From: JACVRX01 sp963819885
GTDB taxonomy: Bacteria; Actinomycetota; Actinomycetes; Jiangellales; Jiangellaceae
DNA: 64,000 nt
Assembly (NCBI GenBank): GCA_963819885.1
Contig: CAWFXV010000017.1
Location: 4,537-68,536 of the forward strand
Reading direction: 5' to 3'
Shown here: piece by piece, positions 26,525-35,548 of the stretch
Position numbering within the stretch: the first letter of the stretch is position 1
Layout of the letters: the number at the start of each line of letters is the position of its first letter
The notes under the pieces: model-generated
Database searches by the model: none
Seen by the model: only the letters and a program-made list of their open reading frames with translations
Told to the model about the DNA's origin: nothing
Made by a program: the position numbers and the translations under genes

Positions 26525-28126
26525 TCAGGAGTCGCGCTCGAATACCGTCTGACCACGAACCACCGTCTGCAGGCAGATGGGCAGTGCGGCGTCCGCGGCG
26601 AGGTCAGGAAGACCCGGCACGCCGGAGCGAGGGTCGGTGGACCACGCGGCCAACCGCTCGTCTGGCGCGGTGACGACCAGCTCCCCCGGCACGTCCCACA
26701 CCGCGTAGGTCGCCATCATGCCCGGGGCCAGCACTCCGGCGTCGTCGACGCGAGCGGCCCGCCAGCCGCCACGGGTCGCGGCAGCAAAAGCGCCCCGCAC
26801 ACTGAGGCTGTGCTCTGGTGTTCGGTGGTAGGCAGCCGCACGGACCATCTCCCAGCCACCGAGCGGGGTGGCCGGTGAGTCCGAGCCCAACGCGAGCACG
26901 ACACCAGCGCGTGCCATGGCCGCGAACGGATTCATCGCTCGAGCCCGTTCGACCCCAAGGCGGGCCGCGTACATCCCGTCATCGCCGCCCCAGTACTCGT
27001 CAAAGCGCGGCTGAACGCTCGCGACGACACCGAGTCGGGCCATCTGGTCGACCAGGTCCGCTCCGACCATCTCGACATGTTCCAGACGGTGCCGAGCGGC
27101 AATCACCGCGTCCAGACCGCAGCGCTCAGCGGCCTGGGTCATCGCCGCCACAGCGATGTGGACAGCCTCATCGCCGATGCAGTGGAAGCCGGCTTGGAGC
27201 CCGGCCCGAGTACAGGCGACAACGTGCTCGGTCGACTCGTCGGGATCGAGATACAGATATCCCCGGTCTGCTGGTGCGTCGGCGTATGGCGTCGACAGCC
27301 GCGCCGTGCGTGAGCCGATACTGCCGTCGATGTTGAGATCGCCAGCCGCCCCGGCGCAACCGAGTTCTCCGGCCAGGGCCACCCCGGCTCCCGTCGCTCC
27401 CCAGTAGCCGACCACGGCCAGGCTGTTCTCCGAGTCAGCAAGGGACAGAACACCGCGAAGGTCTTCTGATCCCGCGATGTGAGGGGCGGCAATCTCGTGA
27501 ATGGCGCCGATGCCGAGCTCCGCCGCCCGGCGCAAGGTGGCCCGCTGAAGCGCCCGGCGCCGACCAGGTGCGATGGTGTCCCGGGTGGCCCGCCGAGCTA
27601 GGTGGTGGGCCTCTCGCTGCACCAGCCCATTGGCGTAACCGGGCGCTTCGGCGATGGCGGGAACCTCGGCCAGCAGGCCGGTGGACACGACGGCCGAATG
27701 CCCGTCCACCCTGGTGAGGCAGGAGACAACAGGGCCGGCCGCCTGATCGAGTTCGGCCTGTGTCGGCGGCCGCGCCCCGGGCCAGTCGCGTTCGTCCCAA
27801 CCGTGGCCGAGGATCGGTTCACCGGGCCTGGACCGAGCGTGTCGAGCCACCCGGTCGAGGCACTCGACCAGTGAGGTGCATCCGGTCAGGTCGACGCCTT
27901 CGTCGGCCAGGCCGGACTCGAGCACATGCACATGGGCATCGACGAACGCCGGTGTCACCAACGCGCCGCCGAGGCCGACCACCCGGTCGGCCGAGTCCAG
28001 GTGTGTCTGGGCTGCGCCTTCACCGCCGACCCACGCGACTCGGTCGCCAACGACCAGCATCGCCGTGGCGAACGGGTCCGTCGGGCTGTAGACGACTCCC
28101 TCGCGCAAGAGAACCGACGCCGGCAT
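26525..28126 (-). CDS. Amidohydrolase-family metal hydrolase (YtcJ-like)
   Basis: A 533-residue protein of the amidohydrolase_3 group. First metal motif VDAHVHV; DEGVDLTGCTS and GHGWDERDWPGARPP are family marks; later His in GFHCIGDEA and RHRLEHVEM; final metal Asp in LALGSDSP; C-terminal LAPGMMATYAVWD strand. Substrate unknown; such enzymes hydrolyse C-N bonds of amides or N-formyl compounds. The ATG at 28126 (MPASVLLREG) is preferred over an extension to 28189 that lacks a ribosome site. It is divergent from the lysine operon. Confidence 0.83.
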   Translation of the reverse strand: MPASVLLREGVVYSPTDPFATAMLVVGDRVAWVGGEGAAQTHLDSADRVVGLGGALVTPAFVDAHVHVLESGLADEGVDLTGCTSLVECLDRVARHARSRPGEPILGHGWDERDWPGARPPTQAELDQAAGPVVSCLTRVDGHSAVVSTGLLAEVPAIAEAPGYANGLVQREAHHLARRATRDTIAPGRRRALQRATLRRAAELGIGAIHEIAAPHIAGSEDLRGVLSLADSENSLAVVGYWGATGAGVALAGELGCAGAAGDLNIDGSIGSRTARLSTPYADAPADRGYLYLDPDESTEHVVACTRAGLQAGFHCIGDEAVHIAVAAMTQAAERCGLDAVIAARHRLEHVEMVGADLVDQMARLGVVASVQPRFDEYWGGDDGMYAARLGVERARAMNPFAAMARAGVVLALGSDSPATPLGGWEMVRAAAYHRTPEHSLSVRGAFAAATRGGWRAARVDDAGVLAPGMMATYAVWDVPGELVVTAPDERLAAWSTDPRSGVPGLPDLAADAALPICLQTVVRGQTVFERDS

Positions 28127-28243
28127 GGCGACAGTCTTCCGGCTGCGCTGGCGACTTGAATAGGCAGACTTGCCGTAATCTGACGGCACCTGCGGAAGAG
28201 TTCCGGCCAGGTAGGCTCAATGCAGGAAAAGCTCCTATCTGCC

Positions 28244-28258
28244 CCGGGCTTCGCCCGG
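28244..28258 (+). promoter_or_regulatory. Short GC hairpin in the leader of the lysine operon
   Basis: CCGGGC-TTC-GCCCGG lies 29 bases before the lat ATG, in the untranslated leader, with GGAGAGG after it as ribosome site. It could be a structural element affecting translation start. No T-tract, so not a terminator. Confidence 0.35.
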
Positions 28259-28286
28259 TGGCCCAACAACACGGAGAGGCGGCGAC

Positions 28287-29663
28287 ATGCCCTCGATCAC
28301 AGCTAACCGCACGCGCGAGGGAACTGCCTCCGCGTCTACCCGGGTGGCCCCGGCGGAGGTCCACGACGTGCTGGCCCGGCACCTACTGACCGACGGCTTC
28401 AAACTCGTACTCGACACCCAGGCCAGCCAGGGGTCCACCGTCGTCGATGCGCGCGACGGGCAGCGGTACCTGGACATGTACACGTTCTTCGCTTCGGCGC
28501 CGCTGGGCTGCAACCACCCGGGAATCGTCGACGACTCGGAGTTCATGGCGCTGCTTGCCGACGTCTCAGCCAACAAGCCGGCGAACTCCGACATCTACAG
28601 CACCCACCTGGCCGAGTTCGTGGAGACGTTCTCGCGGGTGCTCGGTGATCCGCGCCTTCCGCACATGTTCTTCGTCGAAGGCGGCGCCATGGCGGTCGAG
28701 AACGCGTTGAAGGTCGCCTTCGACTGGAAGAGCCGGCGCAACGAGGCCCGCGGCCGCTCCGCCGAACTGGGCACACGAGTGATGCACCTGACCCGCGCGT
28801 TCCACGGCCGCAGCGGGTACACGATGTCGCTCACCAACACCGAGCCGGTGAAGACCGACCGCTACCCGAAGTTCGACTGGCCACGAATCGACGTGCCGGC
28901 GCTCCGGTTCCCCATCAATCTGAACGAGGTTCGCGCTGCCGAGGAGCGCGCGCTGACTCAGGCCCGTGCGGCGTTCGTCCGCTACCCGCACGACATCGCC
29001 GCGTTCATCGCCGAGCCGATTCAGGGCGAGGGCGGCGACAACCACATGCGGGCGGAGTTCCTGCAGGCCATGCAAGAACTCGTGCACCAACACGACGCCC
29101 TGTTCATCCTGGACGAGGTGCAGACGGGCGCCGGGGCCACCGGGACGCCGTGGGCGTACCAGCAGCTAGGCCTGTCCCCCGACATCGTGGCGTTCTCCAA
29201 GAAGGTGCAGCTGGGCGGCATCATGGCGGGCGGCCGCGTTGACGAGGTCGCCGACAACGTCTTCGCCGTGTCCGGACGGATCAACTCCACCTGGGGCGGC
29301 GGACTGACCGACATGGTCCGGTCGCGCCGCATCCTGGAGATCGTGGAGCGCGAAGGACTGATCGAGGCAGCCGGGCCGAAGGGCGAGGCACTACTGGCAG
29401 CCCTCGGCAAGGTCGAGTCCGCCCATGCGGCAGTGCTGAGCAACGTTCGCGGTCGTGGACTGCTCGCCGCAGTTGACCTGCCCGATATCGAGACCCGCGA
29501 CGTGGTGCTTCGCCGGCTGCGGGAAGACGAGCATGTGCTCACCCTCGGTAGCGGGGAGCGGTCGGTGCGATTCCGCCCTGCCCTGTCGGTCACCGTCGAC
29601 GAGCTCGAGCAGGCGGCCGCAGCGCTGGGCCGGGTGCTCGACGATCTGGAGGCCGGACGATGA
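28287..29663 (+). CDS. lat: L-lysine 6-transaminase
   Basis: A 458-residue fold-type I class III aminotransferase that moves the epsilon-amino group of lysine to 2-oxoglutarate, giving allysine/piperideine-6-carboxylate. Diagnostic stretches: TFFASAPLGCNHP, FVEGGAMAVENALKVAFDWK, HGRSGYTMSLTNTEPVK, IAEPIQGEGGDNH, FILDEVQTG and the PLP lysine in AFSKKVQLGG. The ATG at 28287 has GGAGAGG upstream. It overlaps the aldehyde dehydrogenase start by 4 bases (ATGA) and heads a four-gene operon. Confidence 0.92.
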   Translation: MPSITANRTREGTASASTRVAPAEVHDVLARHLLTDGFKLVLDTQASQGSTVVDARDGQRYLDMYTFFASAPLGCNHPGIVDDSEFMALLADVSANKPANSDIYSTHLAEFVETFSRVLGDPRLPHMFFVEGGAMAVENALKVAFDWKSRRNEARGRSAELGTRVMHLTRAFHGRSGYTMSLTNTEPVKTDRYPKFDWPRIDVPALRFPINLNEVRAAEERALTQARAAFVRYPHDIAAFIAEPIQGEGGDNHMRAEFLQAMQELVHQHDALFILDEVQTGAGATGTPWAYQQLGLSPDIVAFSKKVQLGGIMAGGRVDEVADNVFAVSGRINSTWGGGLTDMVRSRRILEIVEREGLIEAAGPKGEALLAALGKVESAHAAVLSNVRGRGLLAAVDLPDIETRDVVLRRLREDEHVLTLGSGERSVRFRPALSVTVDELEQAAAALGRVLDDLEAGR

Positions 29664-31208
29664 GCAGTCCAGTCACCTCCGTCGTCGCCGGTGAACCGGT
29701 TGTCGAAGGACGGACGATCTCCAGCACGAACCCCGCACGCCTCGATGACGTGGTGGCGGAGGTCGTGCTGGGCGACGCATCGACGTTCGCCAGCGGCGGC
29801 TGCGGACGCCAAGCGCGCCCAACCGGCCTGGGGCGAGGTCCCGGCGCCGATCCGCGGTCGCGCGATAGCGCACATCGGGCGTGCCGTCGAGGACAACGCC
29901 GAGGCGCTCGCACGCCTGGTCACTCGCGAGATCGGCAAGCCGTACGCGGAGGCATTGGGCGAGGTACGGGAGATCGTGGACACGTGCGACTTCTTCCTCG
30001 GCGAGGGCCGTCGCCTGTACGGGCAGACCGTGCCGAGCGAGATGCCGGACAAGCAGCTGTTCACCTTCCGCAACCCAGTCGGCACGGTTGCGGTGATCAC
30101 GGCCGGCAACTTCCCGGTCGCCGTGCCGTCCTGGTACATCGTCCCGGCCTTGCTGTGTGGCAACACCGTGGTCTGGAAGCCGGCGGAGTACTCCGCTGCC
30201 ACGGCGGCGGCTTTCCACGAGATCTTCGTCCGCGGCGGCGGGCTGCCGGCCGGCGTCTTCAACATCGTGCACGCCGACGGCGAGCAGACCTACGCCGGTC
30301 TGCAAGCGGCACTGGGGGCGGGCGACGTCGACAAAGTCGGTTTCACCGGCTCCTCTGCCGTGGGACGCAAGATCGGCGAGCTCACCGGCCGACACCTGCA
30401 GACCGCCTGCCTCGAGCTCGGCGGTAAGAACCCCCTGGTCATCACGCCCAGTGCGGACCTGGACCTCGCTGTCGAGGGCGCGCTGTTCTCCGGGTTCGGA
30501 ACAGCCGGTCAGCGCTGCACGTCGCTCGGCACGGTGATCGTGCACGAGTCGCTACACGACGAGTTCGTCGCGCGATTTACCAAGGCCGTCGACGCCGGTG
30601 CCGTCGGCGATCCGTCGGAGGAGGTCCTGATGGGGCCGCTGCTCGACGAGAAGTTCGCGACCCGGTTCGAGGAGTACCTCGGCTGGATCCAGCCACACCA
30701 CACGGTCTACGGCTCGACCGGTCGTATCACCGCCGGCAATCCGCGGCCGGGCTTCGCCGGCGACCCGGAGGCCGGCTTGTTCTACCACCCGGTCGTCGTC
30801 GACGGCGTGCGGCCCGGCGACACGATCTTCGACGAAGAGACGTTCGGCCCGATGGTCGGCATCACCACGTATTCCACCTTGGCCGACGCCATCATGCTGG
30901 CCAACGCTCCTGGCTACGGCCTGTCATCGTCGATCTACACCCAAGACCCGGACGAGGTGTACGCGTTCCGCCGCGGTATCTCCGCCGGGATGGTCAGCGT
31001 GAACAACTCGACCTCCGGCGCGGAGGCACATCTGCCGTTCGGGGGGAACGGCAAGTCCGGCAACGGATCCCGGCAGTCCGGCATGTGGGTGCTCGACCAA
31101 TTCACCCGCTGGCAAGCCATGAACTGGGACTACTCGGGCCGGCTGCAGAAGGCACAGATGGACGTTGTCGAGTTGGAGCCGGACACGCAGTTCCGGCTGC
31201 CGGAGTGA
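29660..31208 (+). pseudogene. Aldehyde dehydrogenase (allysine dehydrogenase-like) with N-terminal frameshift
   Basis: Start at ATG 29660, coupled to lat, gives MSSPVTSVVAGEPVVEG...NPARLDDVVAEVVLGDASTFAS. From 29795 the family text continues in another frame, AADAKRAQPAWGEVPAP, through to the end. One surplus G in the GGCGG run near 29795-29799 explains it. The rest is intact: GKNPL after LELGG (catalytic Glu), GQRCTS (catalytic Cys), LLDEKFATRFEEYL and PFGGNGKSGNG-type end. The expected reaction is allysine to 2-aminoadipate. A GTG at 29691 in the second frame could still yield a protein with ~35 altered N-terminal residues, so loss of function is not certain; a sequencing error is also possible. 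Confidence 0.75.
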
Positions 31209-33472
31209 GCAACGCACTCGATGAAGCGCTTCGGTCGGCCGTCGCGGGGCTGCGGCCGGCCGAGCGCTCCGGCATCGCCGCCGACTCGCCAATCCGCCCG
31301 GGCAGTGCGCTGTCGGTCGGCGCTGCGCTGGGTACTTTCGACGCCCAGGCCACCAGCCGCCATCTCGATTTCGCGGCCCGTGCCCTGCAGGCCCAGGGTA
31401 GGGGCTTCTACACCATCGGTTCGGCGGGTCACGAGAGCAATGCTGCGGTCGCGGCCGCGCTTCGACCGACGGATCCGGCGCTGCTGCACTACCGGTCGGG
31501 GGGTTTCTACCAGGCCAGGGCGTCGCAGATAACCGGGTCGACACCGGTCCGCGACGTTCTGCAAGGCCTGCTCTGTGCTGCTGATGAACCGATCGCCGGC
31601 GGCCGGCACAAAGTCTTCGGCAACGCTGCGTTGTCGGTGATTCCACAGACCTCGACGATCGCGTCGCACCTGCCGCGCGCGGTCGGTCTGGCTGTCGCTC
31701 TGCACCGGACGGCCAAGCTCGGTGTCGAAACGCCGTGGCCCAGCGATGCGGTGGTGGTCTGCTCGTTCGGCGACGCGTCGGCCAATCACTCCACCGCGAC
31801 CGGTGCGATCAATACTGCGCTCAACACCGCCTACCAGCGGCTTCCGGTACCCATTCTGTTCATCTGCGAGGACAACGGCCTGGGCATTTCGGTCCGCACA
31901 CCGGCGGGCTGGGTCGAGCGTGCATTCGGCTCCCGGCCCGGGCTCACTTACCTCACGGCCGACGGGTTCGACGTGTCGGCGACGTACGACACGGCGGTCG
32001 CCGCCGCCGAGCTCGTCCGCTCGTCGCGTCGGCCGGTGTTCCTCCATCTGGCGACCGTGCGCTACCTCGGCCATGCGGGCAGCGACGCCGAGGTCAGCTA
32101 CCGCACGCCGAGCGAGATGTCCGCCGACTACGCCCGCGACCCGTTGCTGGGCACCGCGACGGCGCTGGTGTCCTCGGGTGCCGCGACACCGGAGGAGCTA
32201 CTGGGTCGGTACGACGCTGCGGCACGGCTGGTCGCCACGACGGCCGACGAGCTGGTCGGTTCGCGCCGGCTGGAATCGGCCGCCGAGGCAATGGCGCCGC
32301 TCGCTCCTCGCCGGCCGGGCGCGGTGCTCGCCGCAGTCCGTGACCTCGCCGCCGTGACCAAACCGCAGCACCAAGCCGCCGCCCGCGATCTTGAGATAGC
32401 TGCGGGCATCGGACCGTCGGTGCTGTCTCAAGATCGCGGCCATTTGACTCTGGCTGCCTCGATCACGGCCGCTCTTGGTGACGCCATGGCGGGCGACCAG
32501 AGAGTCGTGGTGTTCGGAGAGGACGTCGGCCGCAAGGGCGGGGTGTACGGCGCGACGCGCGGGCTGGCTCGCCGTTTCGGTGCTGGCAGGGTATTCGACA
32601 CCCTCTTGGACGAGCAGTCGATCCTCGGCTTTGCCCTCGGCGCAGGCATGGCCGGGCTACTCCCGGTCCCGGAAATCCAGTACCTGGCCTATTTGCACAA
32701 CGCCGAGGACCAGTTGCGTGGCGAAGCCGCCACCCTGCCGTTCTTCTCCCAAGGCGCCTACCGCAATCCGATGGTCGTGCGGGTCGCCGGCCTTGGATAC
32801 CAGCAGGGCTTCGGCGGGCACTTCCACAACGACAACGCCGTCGCCGTGCTGCGCGACATCCCCGGGCTGGTCATCGCCTGCCCCGCCCGCGGCGGCGACG
32901 GCGCAGCGATGCTCCGCACCTGCTTGGCCGCTGCCGCCGTCGACGGAACCGTCAGCGTGTTCCTGGAGCCGATCGCGCTGTACCACACTCGCGACCTCCA
33001 CGAGGCCGACGATGCCGCCTGGCTGGACCCCTACGTGCCGCCGGAGCGCTGGGAGTCCGAGCACGTCCCAATTGGTCGAGGCCGCACCTATGGTGATGGA
33101 CGCGATCTGACAGTTGTCAGCTTTGCCAACGGGCTGCGGATGAGTCTTCGTGTCGCCCAGCGGCTGGAGCGCCGCGGGATCCGCGCTCGGGTGCTGGATC
33201 TGCGCTGGCTCGTACCGCTCCCCGTCGAGGACCTGCTGCGCGAGGCCTCGGTGACCGGCCGCGTGCTCGTCGTCGACGAGACCCGCCGCAGTGCGGGTGT
33301 CTCCGAAGGTGTGCTGGCCGCGCTGGTCGACGGCGGGTTCACTGGGACGATGAGCAGAGTGACCAGCAAGGACAGCTTCATCCCCCTTGGGCCGGCGGCA
33401 TCACATGTCTTGCTGGCCGAGGACGAGATCGAAGCCGCGGCCGTGCGGCTCACCGAAGGAGATACCGAATGA
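31205..33472 (+). CDS. Fused E1 alpha/beta thiamine-diphosphate 2-oxoacid dehydrogenase
   Basis: A 755-residue fusion. The N-terminal E1-alpha part (1-395) has HESNAAVAAALR, RSGGFYQARASQ and the thiamine-diphosphate stretch FGDASANHS ... CEDNGLGIS, with GDA in place of GDG. The C-terminal beta part (410-755) starts LTLAASITAALGDAMA, then VVFGEDVGRKGGVYG, PEIQYLAYLHNAEDQLRGEA, and ends with the beta-subunit Rossmann domain (VVDETRRSAGVSEG). It is coupled to the dehydrogenase upstream (GTGA) and to the acyl-CoA dehydrogenase downstream (ATGA). Position between allysine oxidation and glutaryl-CoA dehydrogenase suggests 2-oxoadipate as substrate. No E2 lies nearby, so it must share one from elsewhere. 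Confidence 0.82.
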   Translation: MSNALDEALRSAVAGLRPAERSGIAADSPIRPGSALSVGAALGTFDAQATSRHLDFAARALQAQGRGFYTIGSAGHESNAAVAAALRPTDPALLHYRSGGFYQARASQITGSTPVRDVLQGLLCAADEPIAGGRHKVFGNAALSVIPQTSTIASHLPRAVGLAVALHRTAKLGVETPWPSDAVVVCSFGDASANHSTATGAINTALNTAYQRLPVPILFICEDNGLGISVRTPAGWVERAFGSRPGLTYLTADGFDVSATYDTAVAAAELVRSSRRPVFLHLATVRYLGHAGSDAEVSYRTPSEMSADYARDPLLGTATALVSSGAATPEELLGRYDAAARLVATTADELVGSRRLESAAEAMAPLAPRRPGAVLAAVRDLAAVTKPQHQAAARDLEIAAGIGPSVLSQDRGHLTLAASITAALGDAMAGDQRVVVFGEDVGRKGGVYGATRGLARRFGAGRVFDTLLDEQSILGFALGAGMAGLLPVPEIQYLAYLHNAEDQLRGEAATLPFFSQGAYRNPMVVRVAGLGYQQGFGGHFHNDNAVAVLRDIPGLVIACPARGGDGAAMLRTCLAAAAVDGTVSVFLEPIALYHTRDLHEADDAAWLDPYVPPERWESEHVPIGRGRTYGDGRDLTVVSFANGLRMSLRVAQRLERRGIRARVLDLRWLVPLPVEDLLREASVTGRVLVVDETRRSAGVSEGVLAALVDGGFTGTMSRVTSKDSFIPLGPAASHVLLAEDEIEAAAVRLTEGDTE

Positions 33473-34638
33473 CCGCGACCGGAGCACTCGAGCTGCTCGG
33501 TGTCGATCACCTGCTCAGCGACGAGGAGGTGGCGATCCAGGAAACCGTTCGTCGATTCGCGGCCGACAAGGTGCGCCCGTACATCGCTGATTGGTACGAG
33601 GCCGGCGAGATTCCGCTGTCGCTCGCCGTCGACGCTGGGAAGCTCGGCTTGCTCGGCATGCATCTGAGCGGATACGGCTGCGCCGGAACCAACGCCGTGT
33701 CGTACGGACTGGCCTGCATGGAGCTCGAGGCTGCTGACTCGGGCGTGCGCAGCCTGGTCTCGGTGCAGGGCTCGCTGGCCATGTTCGCGATCTGGAAATT
33801 CGGCTCCGAGGAGCAGAAGCAACGCTGGCTGCCCGGCATGGCCGCCGGGGAGATCATCGGCTGTTTCGGGCTGACCGAGCCGGATTTCGGATCCAACCCG
33901 GCCGGGATGCGGACCCGGGCCCGCCGCCACGGCGATGACTGGGTGCTCGACGGCACGAAGATGTGGATCACCAGCGGGTCGGTGGCCGATGTCGCGGTGG
34001 TGTGGGCCCGGGCCGACGACGAGATCCGCGGCTTCCTGGTCCCGACGGACACCCCTGGCTTCTCGGCTCCGAAGATCGGCAAGAAGCTGTCCTTGCGGGC
34101 TTCCGTGACCAGTGAGCTGGTGCTCGAAGGCGTGCGGCTGCCGGAAGACGCCGTGCTGCCCGAGGTATCCAGCCTCCGTGGACCGCTGTCGTGCCTCAAC
34201 GAAGCCCGGTTCGGCATCGTCTTCGGCGCGTTGGGCGCCGCCCGCGACTGCCTCGAGGCAGCTGTGTCGTACTCGATCGACCGGGAGGTGTTCGAGCGCC
34301 CGCTGGCCTCGTTCCAGCTCACCCAGGCCAAGCTGGCCGACATGGCGCTGGAGCTGCAGAAGGGGTTCCTGCTCGCACTGCACCTGGGCCGGCTCAAGGA
34401 CGACGGAAAACTCCGGCCGGAGCAGGTGAGCCTGGGCAAGCTCAACAACGTCCGCGAGGCGCTGGAGATCGCCCGGACCTGCCGGACGATCCTCGGCGCG
34501 AACGGGATCACGCTGGAGTACCCCGTGCTGCGGCATGCCAACAACCTCGAGTCCGTACTCACCTATGAGGGCACCACCGAGGTACACCAGCTCGTCGTCG
34601 GCCAGGCCCTGACCGGGGAGTCAGCGTTCGGCGGCTGA
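33469..34638 (+). CDS. gcdH: Glutaryl-CoA dehydrogenase
   Basis: A 389-residue acyl-CoA dehydrogenase. The stretch ADSGVRSLVSVQGSLAMF holds the Arg that in glutaryl-CoA dehydrogenases binds the free carboxylate of glutaryl-CoA, which separates it from ordinary fatty acyl-CoA dehydrogenases. GCFGLTEPDFGSNP and WITSGSVADV form the FAD/substrate core; the catalytic Glu is in TYEGTTEVHQL. It oxidises and decarboxylates glutaryl-CoA to crotonyl-CoA. Last gene of the lysine operon, ATGA overlap with the fused E1 gene. Confidence 0.88.
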   Translation: MTATGALELLGVDHLLSDEEVAIQETVRRFAADKVRPYIADWYEAGEIPLSLAVDAGKLGLLGMHLSGYGCAGTNAVSYGLACMELEAADSGVRSLVSVQGSLAMFAIWKFGSEEQKQRWLPGMAAGEIIGCFGLTEPDFGSNPAGMRTRARRHGDDWVLDGTKMWITSGSVADVAVVWARADDEIRGFLVPTDTPGFSAPKIGKKLSLRASVTSELVLEGVRLPEDAVLPEVSSLRGPLSCLNEARFGIVFGALGAARDCLEAAVSYSIDREVFERPLASFQLTQAKLADMALELQKGFLLALHLGRLKDDGKLRPEQVSLGKLNNVREALEIARTCRTILGANGITLEYPVLRHANNLESVLTYEGTTEVHQLVVGQALTGESAFGG

Positions 34639-34668
34639 GCGTCGCGGGCGTGCGGACCGAGCCGGCTC

Positions 34669-35004
34669 TCAGGCATGGTGCCCGCCGGGGTCGACGTAGG
34701 TGCGCGCCTCGTCGACCAGGGCGGGCCACTCCCCCGCCGCTGCGTCCGGCAACACGGCCCATTCCTTCATCAGCCGACCGTGGCCGGGATCGAAGTTCCG
34801 GGCACCTCGCGTGACGACGAGTTCGTCCACGCGGCGCTTGGGGAGCTTTACCACCAGCTCGTTCTGGATGAACATCGCGTAGATCTTGCCCAAGACGCGC
34901 AGGCCCTGAGACTTCCCGAAGCCGGTGCCAGCGGTGACCTCCGGTCGGCGGGCCAATTCGGTCTCGGCGATGCCGGCCCATACCGACTCAGGAGTCACGA
35001 GCAT
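34669..35004 (-). CDS. TfoX N-terminal-like / YjbR-fold small protein
   Basis: A 111-residue protein with the pattern GFGKSQGLRVLGKIYAMF, LVVKLPKRRVDELV, FDPGHGRLMKEWAVL, as in the TfoX N-terminal domain or MmcQ/YjbR-type proteins of actinobacteria. Role unknown. The ATG at 35004 overlaps the last codons of the asnC-type gene (34988-35461) by 17 bases on the same strand, so the two are co-transcribed. Convergent with gcdH. Confidence 0.75.
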   Translation of the reverse strand: MLVTPESVWAGIAETELARRPEVTAGTGFGKSQGLRVLGKIYAMFIQNELVVKLPKRRVDELVVTRGARNFDPGHGRLMKEWAVLPDAAAGEWPALVDEARTYVDPGGHHA

Positions 35005-35461
35005 CAGCCCAGACTGACTCGCTATTCGCAGTCGGCCGGGCCTCGAACGGCGTGGACAGCACGACCGTGGTCCGGGTCGACACGTTCGCGGCCGATCGGA
35101 TCCGGCTCAGCAGGTCCTCGAGGTCACCCGGGCTTGCGACGCGCACCTTCAGGATGTGGCTTTCGTTGCCGGCGACCGAGTGGCAGGCCTCGATCTCGGT
35201 GATCTCGGCCAGCCGCTCGGGCGCGTCGTCGGGTTGGCTGGGATCGATGGGAGTGATGGAGATGAAGGCCGCCAAGGGCAGGCCGACCGCCTCGTAGTCC
35301 AACACCGCTGTGTACCCACGGATCACCCCGCGTTCCTCCAGCCGGCGGACCCGTTGGTGTACAGCGGAGGTGGACAATCCGGTCGCTTTGGCGAGATCGG
35401 TGAAGCTCAGCCGGCCATCGTGGGCCAACAGCCCGACGATCTGTCGGTCGATCTCCTCCAC
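34988..35461 (-). CDS. Lrp/AsnC-family regulator
   Basis: A 157-residue regulator: HTH DGRLSFTDLAKATGLSTSAVHQRVRRLEERG (residues ~15-45), linker strand VIRGYTAVLDYEAVG, then the RAM ligand domain with VAGNESHILKVRVASPGDLEDLL. Such proteins sense amino acids. It is encoded convergently with, and close to, the lysine operon, so lysine or a catabolite is a reasonable ligand to test. Start GTG 35461; its promoter region holds a copy of the 57-bp repeat (35481-35530). Confidence 0.85.
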   Translation of the reverse strand: MEEIDRQIVGLLAHDGRLSFTDLAKATGLSTSAVHQRVRRLEERGVIRGYTAVLDYEAVGLPLAAFISITPIDPSQPDDAPERLAEITEIEACHSVAGNESHILKVRVASPGDLEDLLSRIRSAANVSTRTTVVLSTPFEARPTANSESVWADARDS

Positions 35462-35480
35462 GTCAGAACCCTAGTCGGAT

Positions 35481-35530
35481 GGTCGCACTCGGACCCTCCC
35501 TCGTGCCTCGTTCGGGCTCCTCGTTGCTCC
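35481..35530. repeat. Single dispersed copy of the 57-bp repeat
   Basis: Starts GGTCGCACTCGGACCCTCC and ends TCGTTGCTCC, matching the tandem units at 59199-59362 with a few substitutions and one inserted base; even the preceding GGAT is shared. It fills over half of the 87-base gap between the divergent asnC-type and class V PLP genes. Confidence 0.8.
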
Positions 35531-35548
35531 AAGTGGCAGCATGACGGC

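Noticed and set aside
29660..29830. Programmed ribosomal frameshifting in the aldehyde dehydrogenase
   Set aside because: No slippery heptamer followed by a pseudoknot is visible; an inserted G in a GC run is simpler.
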